Shown here one piece after another: positions 1 through 5,823 of a stretch of DNA of 6,902 bases. Source of the stretch: Verrucomicrobiota bacterium. Its GTDB lineage: Bacteria; Verrucomicrobiota; Verrucomicrobiia; Chthoniobacterales; UBA10450. Positions within the stretch are counted from its first letter, which is position 1. Every line of letters starts with the position of its first letter. The position numbers were made by a program, and so were the translations under genes. The notes under the pieces were generated by a model that was given only the letters and a program-made list of their open reading frames with translations, ran no database searches and was not told where the DNA came from. The stretch lies in assembly GCA_003219095.1 (NCBI GenBank), contig QHPM01000157.1, positions 1 through 6,902 of the forward strand. Reading direction: 5' to 3'.

Positions 1-182
1 AAGCCATCTACTTCCGTCGTTGTCGCTTTGCGGTCGCGCATATAGTAATCAGCTAAAATAATCCGGAGGGTGGCAAGATTGTAATACTGCTCTCGATTTA
101 ACCGGCGCGCCGCGTCGAGAGAAGCGATCGCGCGTTTGTAGTCCTTGGCATCGAATGCAGCCTTCCCGATGTAGTAGTTCGC
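1..182 (-). pseudogene. Continuation of the TPR gene beyond the in-frame TAG, cut by the window edge
   Basis: After TAG 183-185 the same frame is open for 60 codons to position 3 and runs off the window. It begins ANYYIGKAAFDAKDYKRAI and continues with SLDAARRLNREQYYNLATLR. That is a clear TPR helix pair, with A-x-Y-x-x-G in helix A and A-x-x-x-L-D-A-A-R-x-L-N in helix B, in register with the preceding repeats. No start codon or ribosome site lies close after the stop; the first in-frame ATG is at 41-39. This stretch is therefore best read as the separated C-terminal part of the same protein and not as a new gene. It would be untranslated unless the stop is suppressed or is a sequence error. 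Where the protein really ends cannot be seen here. Confidence 0.75.
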
Positions 183-1835
183 CTACGATATGGCACTACT
201 TTTCGGATATTCCTTGAGTAGTTGCTGAAATGTTTGCGCCATTTCCGGTTCACGATTTAACTCGCCCAGCAGCAATGCCTTTTGCTGAATCGCGGCCTCG
301 CGTTCTTTTGCCGTCGGGTAACTCTTGATGAGAAAATTTAGATCAGTGATGGCGGCGTCGGCATTCTGGCTTTGTTGAAAGGCGAGTGCGCGCTGGCTAA
401 GAACAACCGGGGCCTGCGGGTAGTCGGGAAACGTTTTGAGAAAATAACTCAAAGCCTCGATGCTCCGCGCCACATCTTTGAGCTGGATCTGGCACCAGCC
501 GAGTTTATAGGCCGCCTCCGCTCGCAACTTCGGCGTCAACTCTGAGGCACGAAGGTCCTCGTAGACCGGCGCGGCTTCAGCAAAGCGCTGCTGCTTATAG
601 AACGCTTCCGCTTTTAACAATTTCGCCTGATCCGCCCGCTCGTTCGCGGGATTGGTTTTGAGAAATTCATCGACTTCCGAAATGACGGCGTTTGGGTTAG
701 AATTGTAAATATTGATCAAACGTTGATAGCGCGCGTCCTTTGCTTCTTCCCGACTGGGAAATTTTTCGATGATCTCGCGATAAATTCGTTCCGCTTCCTG
801 AGTGTGGCCAAGTTGTCGTTGCGCGTTGCCGACAAGAAGCATCGCTTCCGGTTTTGCTTCCTCCGGTAATTGCTCGGCCGCTTTTTTATAATCGGAAATA
901 ACCTGGCTGAATTGTCCGGTTTGATATTCGAGACGAAGCAGACCCGCTTGCGCGATCCCCTTCCAGCGCCCGGAATCGGAAACGGCGCGTCCTTTTTGCA
1001 GGAGAACACGCGCTTTTTCCGCCATCGCGCTGTCGATCTTGGCGCGATCGGCGACGGCCAGGTCGAGCGCAATCAAACCTGCGCGCACAGCCGACTCGGC
1101 TTTCGCCGCCGGCTTTTCTGCTTCGCTGGCGAGCGCTTCGTATTGCTTGAGAGCATCGGTGCGGCGGCCGCGCGCGAGCAACATCGCGCCAGCGGTAGTG
1201 CGCGCATCTTCGCGATACTGACTCTTCGCCTCGGCTACCTGAAGGTACAGGACGAGAGCGTCATCCGCTCGTTTGCTACTTTCCAGGCAGCGCGCTTCGA
1301 AATATTTGGCCGATAACGCAACCGAGGCGTCCTTGGATTTTGCAGCGGCTTTGTGGAAGAGCGGTTGTGCGGCAGTGAAATCCTTTTGCGAGAAAGCAAG
1401 GACAGCGAGGGCGTAAGCTGCTGGACCGGCAAATTCGCTGTCCCCGAAGTCATCGAGCAGCTTTTGGAAGTTGGTCCGCGCGGAACCATTCTTCCCGAGT
1501 AAGCGATAGCTTTCGCCTAATCCAAAATAGGCATTCGCGCGGCCGGAGCCGCCGCCGTAATCACTCAAATACTTCTCGTACTCCGGGATTGCCAAGTCGT
1601 ACATCTTGCGGGCGAAAAGCGCGTTGGCGTACTCGAGCTGACGTTTGTCATTCGGTTGCTCCGGCGTTGATGCTTTTTCTTCGGGCGGCGGGGTTGCTTC
1701 ATCGAGCGGCAGAGCACGCGGAACCGGTGGTTCGTTTAAAGGCATGGCGCGACGAACTTCCTGCGCCAGCGTGACCTCGCTCACCCACAACAGTCCTGCC
1801 AAAAAGAAACCGGCATTGCGCCGGAATGACTTCAT
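183..1835 (-). CDS. Secreted tetratricopeptide-repeat protein, interrupted by an in-frame amber stop
   Basis: This is probably a periplasmic scaffold working with the ExbB/ExbD pair encoded just upstream. Read from ATG 1835 it gives 550 residues. Residues 1-25 look like a signal peptide: a basic start (MKSFRRN), a hydrophobic stretch (AGFFLAGLLW) and a likely cleavage site near TLAQ. A proline- and acid-rich linker follows to about residue 60. The rest is a run of degenerate 34-37-residue TPR units of the YbgF/BamD-like kind, with recurring A-x-Y-x-L-G, A-x-x-x-F and YP turns. I chose ATG 1835 because it overlaps the exbD stop as ATGA, giving translational coupling; an in-frame TTG at 1880 lies inside exbD and would add 15 residues ahead of the signal peptide. 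The reading ends at TAG 183-185, but the frame continues as TPR sequence to the window edge, so the true gene is longer. The family assignment is firm, but the exact role is unknown. Confidence 0.85.
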   Translation of the reverse strand: MKSFRRNAGFFLAGLLWVSEVTLAQEVRRAMPLNEPPVPRALPLDEATPPPEEKASTPEQPNDKRQLEYANALFARKMYDLAIPEYEKYLSDYGGGSGRANAYFGLGESYRLLGKNGSARTNFQKLLDDFGDSEFAGPAAYALAVLAFSQKDFTAAQPLFHKAAAKSKDASVALSAKYFEARCLESSKRADDALVLYLQVAEAKSQYREDARTTAGAMLLARGRRTDALKQYEALASEAEKPAAKAESAVRAGLIALDLAVADRAKIDSAMAEKARVLLQKGRAVSDSGRWKGIAQAGLLRLEYQTGQFSQVISDYKKAAEQLPEEAKPEAMLLVGNAQRQLGHTQEAERIYREIIEKFPSREEAKDARYQRLINIYNSNPNAVISEVDEFLKTNPANERADQAKLLKAEAFYKQQRFAEAAPVYEDLRASELTPKLRAEAAYKLGWCQIQLKDVARSIEALSYFLKTFPDYPQAPVVLSQRALAFQQSQNADAAITDLNFLIKSYPTAKEREAAIQQKALLLGELNREPEMAQTFQQLLKEYPKSSAIS

Positions 1836-2239
1836 TTTGCGGTCGCAAATGCGACGTTGGTAATTCCTGCTTCGCTGCAAATGTTCAACACGTTGACTAC
1901 GTTCTTATAAGCGCCACCTTCATCACCGCGAATTACCACTGCCTGTTCCGGATACAATTTCACCAGGTTCTGCAACAGATCGCCTAACTCCGAGCCCGTC
2001 ATCGTCCGCCGATTGACGATCACGCTCCCATCGGTCTTCACATTCACGACCACATCGCCCGGCGGCGCCAGTTTCTCCTTTGCGGCCGACGCTTTCGGGA
2101 CTTTGACATCGAGCTCGTTTTCGTTGCGCGCGGCACTCCAAGTCAGCAAAAAGAAAATCAGCAGCAGCATCAAGACATCGACCAATGGGGCGAGCTGAAT
2201 GCCCGGGTGCTGCAACGGGGCACGGCTACGCAAATTCAT
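1832..2239 (-). CDS. exbD: ExbD/TolR-family biopolymer transport protein
   Basis: This is the small partner of the ExbB/TolQ proton channel. It sits in the inner membrane and couples proton flow to work in the periplasm or outer membrane. The protein has 135 residues, usual for the family. A short cytoplasmic N-terminus (1-15) leads into one membrane segment at about 16-34. That segment carries Asp21 in the LVDVLMLLLIFF motif, matching the essential proton-relay Asp of ExbD/TolR. A short linker precedes the periplasmic domain (about 60-135), including the family-typical run VVIRGDEGGAYKNVVNVLN. The start at 2239 lies 14 bp after the exbB stop, and the TGA stop overlaps the tpr ATG, so all three are tightly coupled. 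A GGA sits very close to the ATG, and no good Shine-Dalgarno sequence is visible. Sequence alone does not tell ExbD from TolR; no TonB or TolA is visible to decide. Confidence 0.93.
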   Translation of the reverse strand: MNLRSRAPLQHPGIQLAPLVDVLMLLLIFFLLTWSAARNENELDVKVPKASAAKEKLAPPGDVVVNVKTDGSVIVNRRTMTGSELGDLLQNLVKLYPEQAVVIRGDEGGAYKNVVNVLNICSEAGITNVAFATAK

Positions 2240-2253
2240 TGATCCGAGAGCAA

Positions 2254-3021
2254 TTAAAACTCCGACTCGAGCAGCGCCGGCGTGCGCTCGGAGCGACGAG
2301 CAAATTGCAAGGAGAGAAGGGCGAGGATATGGGTAACCGCCGATTCCAATTCTGAAATCAAACGTTGCGAGCGCCCGCGGAAGAAGGCGTAAAAAATCAT
2401 CGCCGGGATACCAATAGCCAATCCGGCTGCGGTATTAAAAAGCGCTTCACTGATGCCGTGCGAAAGCTGCATGTAACGCTGACTGCCAACATCCGCTCCG
2501 AGCGCAGCGAAGGAGCGAATAATTCCGATCACAGTCCCAAGCAGACCCAGAAGTGGCGCAATCATCCCAATATCGGCGAGGTAAGTAACGCGATTATTCA
2601 AATTAGAAGCGACCCGAGTTCCTTCCGTTTGGGCAATTTCACGGATTTGCTCGAAATCGGCATTCGGATTTTTAGTGGTGAAATCGAGAACTTGTTGGAC
2701 GACGCGAGCGATGGCTTCGCCGTGGCGATTGGAAACAGCGAGCAGGCCGAGATAGTCGCGCTTCCGCAGCAGCGCATCGGCGGTGGCCATAAATCCATGC
2801 GAAACAATCGCACCTCGCCGAATGCTGAGGAAATAAACGATGACCAGCATGACCGAAATGATCGACAAGATCAGGAGCACTACCATGACCGGACCGGCCT
2901 GGGACATCGCGTGTAACATGGTCGTGGTTGTCCGCGGCAGCTCGGGAGCGAGCGGTGCAGGAGTTTGTGCTAGAAGTGACGAGGCGCTGGCTGGCGCCAG
3001 AAACAGCAGAAATTTTTTCAT
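2254..3021 (-). CDS. exbB: MotA/TolQ/ExbB-family proton channel protein
   Basis: This is the channel-forming inner-membrane subunit that works with ExbD to turn proton-motive force into mechanical work in the envelope. It has 255 residues. Three membrane segments are visible: about 43-66 (PVMVVLLILSIISVMLVIVY), about 148-170 (including APLLGLLGTVIGIIRSF, the family signature) and about 191-214 (SEALFNTAAGLAIGIPAMIF). Thr163 and Thr197 lie in the second and third segments, where the family has conserved polar residues. The N-terminus (MKKFLLFLAPASASSLLAQ) looks like a signal peptide followed by a Pro/Thr-rich stretch to about residue 40, an extension that classical E. coli ExbB and TolQ lack. 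A downstream start at Met35 would remove it, but the upstream ATG with MKKF is the natural choice. The gene begins 32 bp after glgE and is followed 14 bp later by exbD. No strong ribosome site is visible. A TolQ role cannot be excluded. Confidence 0.93.
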   Translation of the reverse strand: MKKFLLFLAPASASSLLAQTPAPLAPELPRTTTTMLHAMSQAGPVMVVLLILSIISVMLVIVYFLSIRRGAIVSHGFMATADALLRKRDYLGLLAVSNRHGEAIARVVQQVLDFTTKNPNADFEQIREIAQTEGTRVASNLNNRVTYLADIGMIAPLLGLLGTVIGIIRSFAALGADVGSQRYMQLSHGISEALFNTAAGLAIGIPAMIFYAFFRGRSQRLISELESAVTHILALLSLQFARRSERTPALLESEF

Positions 3022-3053
3022 GCCCAGACAGCCGCTACGATAAGCGACGGGCG

Positions 3054-5042
3054 CTACCGCGCAACCAAAGCTCCGTCAAAACGGCGCAGGCGGAAGATAT
3101 GGGCAGGGCGAGTTAATGGATCGAGCTCGACGTAATTGCGCCGCCCATACCAGGTATAACGGGAATCGTCGAGCAAATCGTGCACTTGGTATGGTTCGCC
3201 CTCGTTTTGAGCGAACAATTCGATTGGCACATCGATCATTGAGTTTTGCCGGCGAAAAGGATCAAGATTTACGACCACGAAAACGATGTCCTCTCTTGCT
3301 GGTGTCGTTTTGCCATAAAACAGAATGGCGCCGTTATCCGCGTTGTAAAAGCGCAGATTATCATAGAATTGCAGCGCCCGATTCTGTCGCCGGATGGTGT
3401 TCAAGCGAGCGATAAACTCTTTGATATTACCAGGCGCGTCCCAGTCGCGCTCCTTGAACTGATACTTTTCCGAATCGAGGTATTCTTCGCGCCCGGGCAA
3501 AGCAGCGTTTTCACAGAGCTCGAACCCGCTGTAAATTCCGTAGGCGCTCGACAGAGTGGCAGCTAACACTACGCGAATCATAAAAGCGGGGCGACCGCCA
3601 TTTTGCAAAAATGGCGGCAAGATGTCGGGCGTATTCGGCCAAAGATTACCCCGGAAATACTCGCGCATTTCCGTCTGGGTAAGTTCGGAGAAGTAATCGA
3701 TCAGTTCCTGTTTGTAATTGCGCCAGGTGAAATAGGTATAGCTCTGAGTAAAGCCGGCCTTGGCCAGCACCTTCATCATCGTTGGCCGAGTAAACGCTTC
3801 CGACAAAAAAATCGTGTCGGGAAATTCCTCGCGGACCCCTGAAATTAAATACTCCCAGAATGGCACGGGCTTGGTGTGTGGATTGTCCACGCGAAAAATG
3901 CGGACGCCGCGTTCGACCCAGAACAAAATGATGCTCTTCATTTCCGCCCACAGCTCGGGCCAGTTCTGGCAGCGGAAATTCAGCGGATAAATGTCCTCGT
4001 ATTTCTTCGGCGGATTTTCGGCGAACTTGATCGTGCCATCGGGTCGCGCGTAAAACCATTCCGGATGTTCCACCACGTAGGGGTGATCGGGGGAGCAGTT
4101 GATTGCGAAATCGAGCGCAATTTCCAGCCCGCGTTTTCGAACTTCCTCTTCTAACCAGGCAAAATCCTCCAGCGCCCCGAGCGCGGGATCAATGTCCTTG
4201 TGCCCGCCACCGTTGGGCAAACCCAGATGACGATTACCGATGGCATAAGGCACGCCGGGATCATCAGGTTGAGAGAGAACAGAATTGTTTCGTCCTTTGC
4301 GGTTAGTGCTACCAATGGGATGGATCGGCGGGAAATAAATGACGTTAAATCCCATTGCCTTGGCATACTCGACCCGGGGCAAACAATCGCGCAGCTTGGA
4401 ACCGCGCTCGCCGCTCCCCTCCGCGGACCGCGGAAAGAATTCGTACCAAGCTGCCGTCCGCGCTTCCAGACGGTCGACAACCACGCGTGGTGGCGGGGCC
4501 CATTGTGTGGCGCCGGCGCGATCAGGATAGGTCGCCATCAAAACCTCGATCTCGCCAGAATGCACCAGCTGGTCGACCTCTGCTGGCACCTTTGTTCGCA
4601 CTGCCTCTGCAATTTCGCAGAGTCGTTTTGCATCGTGCGGGTCGTGCGCGCGTCCCGCTGCCTCCTCGATCAGCGCCGCGCCTTCGAGCGCTTCGCTACG
4701 CAAGGGAGTGACACCGGCTTTGAACTTGGTGGAAAATTCGTGCTGCCAGCCGGTAAAGGCGTCAATCCAAGCTTCCACGCTATATTCGTAAATCGCATTT
4801 TCATAAAGAGTGCAGGCCCCACGCCAGCGATCGTTATCGATTAATTTCATCGGCGTCTCGTGCCAGCGGGTCTCGCCCACCATTCGCCATTTCAGCGCAG
4901 CCGCGACAACATCGTGCCCTTCCTTGAAAATATCAGCTTCGACTACCAGATCTTCACCGGTTACGCGTTTGATCGGATAACGACCGCCATCAATCAGCGG
5001 CTGTAGATTTTCAATGACCGCGCTCGGAAATGCCCGAAGCAT
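3054..5042 (-). CDS. glgE: Alpha-1,4-glucan:maltose-1-phosphate maltosyltransferase (GlgE)
   Basis: This cytoplasmic GH13 enzyme transfers maltosyl units from alpha-maltose-1-phosphate to the end of alpha-1,4-glucan chains and releases phosphate. The 662 residues match the family's full length (about 660-700). An N-terminal beta domain opens with IENLQPLIDGGRYPIKRV. A helical insertion lies at about 113-165. The catalytic barrel starts near AWYEFFPRS (198-206), with MGFNVIYFPPIHPIG and NRKGRNN following. The C-terminal beta domain ends in NYVELDPLTRPAHIFRL. Asp386 in RVDNPHTK is the expected nucleophile, Glu415 in FLSEAF the acid/base (29 residues apart, as in Streptomyces GlgE) and Asp473 in NTPDIL the third carboxylate. 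Asn343, Lys346, Tyr348 and Asn387 fit the known phosphate-binding positions. The ATG at 5042 follows a weak GGA; an in-frame stop lies just upstream. Its usual partners (TreS, Mak, GlgB, or GlgC/GlgM) are not in this window. The identification is firm. Confidence 0.96.
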   Translation of the reverse strand: MLRAFPSAVIENLQPLIDGGRYPIKRVTGEDLVVEADIFKEGHDVVAAALKWRMVGETRWHETPMKLIDNDRWRGACTLYENAIYEYSVEAWIDAFTGWQHEFSTKFKAGVTPLRSEALEGAALIEEAAGRAHDPHDAKRLCEIAEAVRTKVPAEVDQLVHSGEIEVLMATYPDRAGATQWAPPPRVVVDRLEARTAAWYEFFPRSAEGSGERGSKLRDCLPRVEYAKAMGFNVIYFPPIHPIGSTNRKGRNNSVLSQPDDPGVPYAIGNRHLGLPNGGGHKDIDPALGALEDFAWLEEEVRKRGLEIALDFAINCSPDHPYVVEHPEWFYARPDGTIKFAENPPKKYEDIYPLNFRCQNWPELWAEMKSIILFWVERGVRIFRVDNPHTKPVPFWEYLISGVREEFPDTIFLSEAFTRPTMMKVLAKAGFTQSYTYFTWRNYKQELIDYFSELTQTEMREYFRGNLWPNTPDILPPFLQNGGRPAFMIRVVLAATLSSAYGIYSGFELCENAALPGREEYLDSEKYQFKERDWDAPGNIKEFIARLNTIRRQNRALQFYDNLRFYNADNGAILFYGKTTPAREDIVFVVVNLDPFRRQNSMIDVPIELFAQNEGEPYQVHDLLDDSRYTWYGRRNYVELDPLTRPAHIFRLRRFDGALVAR
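3595..3617. repeat. Perfect inverted repeat (10-bp arms, 3-nt loop) inside glgE
   Basis: The left arm 3595-3604 (ccgccatttt) and right arm 3608-3617 (aaaatggcgg) are exact reverse complements around the loop gca. In glgE the segment encodes the PPFLQNGG stretch, residues about 476-483, just after the NTPDIL motif. In mRNA it would form a stable stem. No U-run follows on the minus strand, so it is not an intrinsic terminator for glgE transcription. Whether it has any function is unknown. Confidence 0.6.
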
Positions 5043-5104
5043 GGGCGTTCCATCAAACGAATTTCAATGAAAGGCAAGTCGGCTGGGTCGCGACGAGCGA
5101 CGCT

Positions 5105-5740
5105 CTAAGCGTCGAAGTAAAACGCGCACTCGTAGAGTCCGGAATTGCGCGTTTCCTGCCGTCGCACTCGGGTGCCAAGAAGCTGCTCGAACATCTCCTG
5201 CTCGAGCCGGCCAATAATGGGATATTTATCGAGCACGTTCTGGAGCGGCGTGTGGCATTCCAGAATCTGTGGGCCGCCATCGTCGGGGACAAATTGCGAC
5301 ATGTATCCTTCGGTATCCCGAATTCTCGCCAGTGATTTAGCCCGCTCTGCCACGGTCGCACCTTTGACCTTCTCTTTCAGGCTCGCGCATTTTCTTTCAA
5401 ACAAATTGTAGAGCAATTTTTCCGGGGCGTTCGGCCCGTAAATGCTTTGGATCGAATCGAGCAACTCCAAGGTGAAACGATTACTGTCCGCCTGAAAAAG
5501 ATCATGCGCGCGCCGGGTCAACCGATAAACCATTTCCGGGCGCCCCATTTTTTGCGGACGGCGCCAGGTATCGAGATAACCGTCGCGTTGCAGGGTGAGA
5601 CAATGCTGTTTGATGCCCATGTAACTCATCCGCATGCGATTGACCAATTCGTTGACCGATAACCCGCGGCTGCGTTTGAGCGCGTTGACTATTTCGAGCC
5701 GTTGCGTCCGGCCGATCTCTGCCAGCAGTCTTTGATTCAT
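5105..5740 (-). CDS. Winged-helix (ArsR/COG2345, SufR-like) transcriptional regulator
   Basis: This is a predicted DNA-binding regulator of 211 residues. Residues about 11-60 form a winged helix-turn-helix: TQRLEIVNALKRSRGLSVNE, then the recognition region around MSYMGIKQHCLTLQRDGYL. The wing region carries KMGRPEMVYRLT, typical of the COG2345/SufR group (a GRP-x-x-x-YRLT motif). The middle part is charged and helical. The C-terminus (about 160-208) follows the group's ligand domain: ECHTPLQNVLDKYPIIGRLE, then EMFEQLLG and a final YECAFYF. Only Cys162 and Cys205 of the four positions usual in this group appear to be present. The gene starts 83 bp after the ABC ATPase and stops 62 bp before glgE, so it may be co-transcribed with glgE; its target and signal are not shown by the sequence. 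The leader has no Shine-Dalgarno match, and the start is chosen as the first ATG before the helix-turn-helix. No specific gene name is justified. Confidence 0.85.
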   Translation of the reverse strand: MNQRLLAEIGRTQRLEIVNALKRSRGLSVNELVNRMRMSYMGIKQHCLTLQRDGYLDTWRRPQKMGRPEMVYRLTRRAHDLFQADSNRFTLELLDSIQSIYGPNAPEKLLYNLFERKCASLKEKVKGATVAERAKSLARIRDTEGYMSQFVPDDGGPQILECHTPLQNVLDKYPIIGRLEQEMFEQLLGTRVRRQETRNSGLYECAFYFDA

Positions 5741-5764
5741 GGCCGTGGGGCGATTACTAGATTA

Positions 5765-5793
5765 ATGATAAAAAGTCCGTTTATGCAACTAAA
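5765..5793 (-). promoter_or_regulatory. Possible promoter for the regulator-glgE transcript
   Basis: The 83-bp gap between the ATPase stop and the regulator start (5741-5823) is the longest in the window and more AT-rich than its surroundings. On the minus strand a TATCAT (5765-5770, one mismatch to TATAAT) sits 17 bp after TTTAGT (5788-5793, three matches to TTGACA). An overlapping alternative pairs TTGCAT (5783-5788) with TAATCT (5759-5764) at 18 bp. These matches are modest and such boxes occur by chance in AT-rich DNA. The location is sensible for a new transcript start. No hairpin plus T-run terminator for the ATPase gene is visible in the gap, so readthrough from upstream is equally possible. 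Confidence 0.25.
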
Positions 5794-5823
5794 TTCGCGT
5801 AAAAATGCGCCACTGTAAACCAC

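Noticed and set aside
183..185. Genome-wide amber recoding as the explanation for the internal TAG
   Set aside because: glgE and the regulator end at TAG exactly where their families end, so TAG works as a normal stop here.
870..1316. Plus-strand open frame of 148 codons opposite the TPR gene
   Set aside because: It is antisense to the continuous TPR repeats and has no domain signature.
1836..1880. Upstream TTG start (1880) for the TPR protein
   Set aside because: It would place 15 mostly charged residues ahead of a good signal peptide and overlap exbD by 49 bp. The ATG at 1835 with its ATGA overlap fits better.
2365..2916. Long plus-strand open frame (183 codons) opposite exbB
   Set aside because: It is antisense to a well-supported membrane protein gene. 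Its translation is rich in Arg, Asn and Gln without domain features, and it is best explained as a shadow of codon bias on the other strand.
4420..4434. Small palindrome, tccgcgg and ccgcgga around one base
   Set aside because: It is short and GC-rich, in a variable coding linker of glgE (PRSAEGSG region). Such palindromes are expected by chance in GC-rich DNA.
4200..4844. Plus-strand open frame of 214 codons opposite glgE
   Set aside because: It lies wholly within the catalytic-domain coding region of glgE, which has a clear family match. The antisense translation shows no recognisable motif and has no ribosome site.
5741..5823. Possible intrinsic terminator after the ABC ATPase gene
   Set aside because: Only a 3-bp GCG/CGC pairing around an A/T stretch could be found, with no stable stem followed by a T-run.
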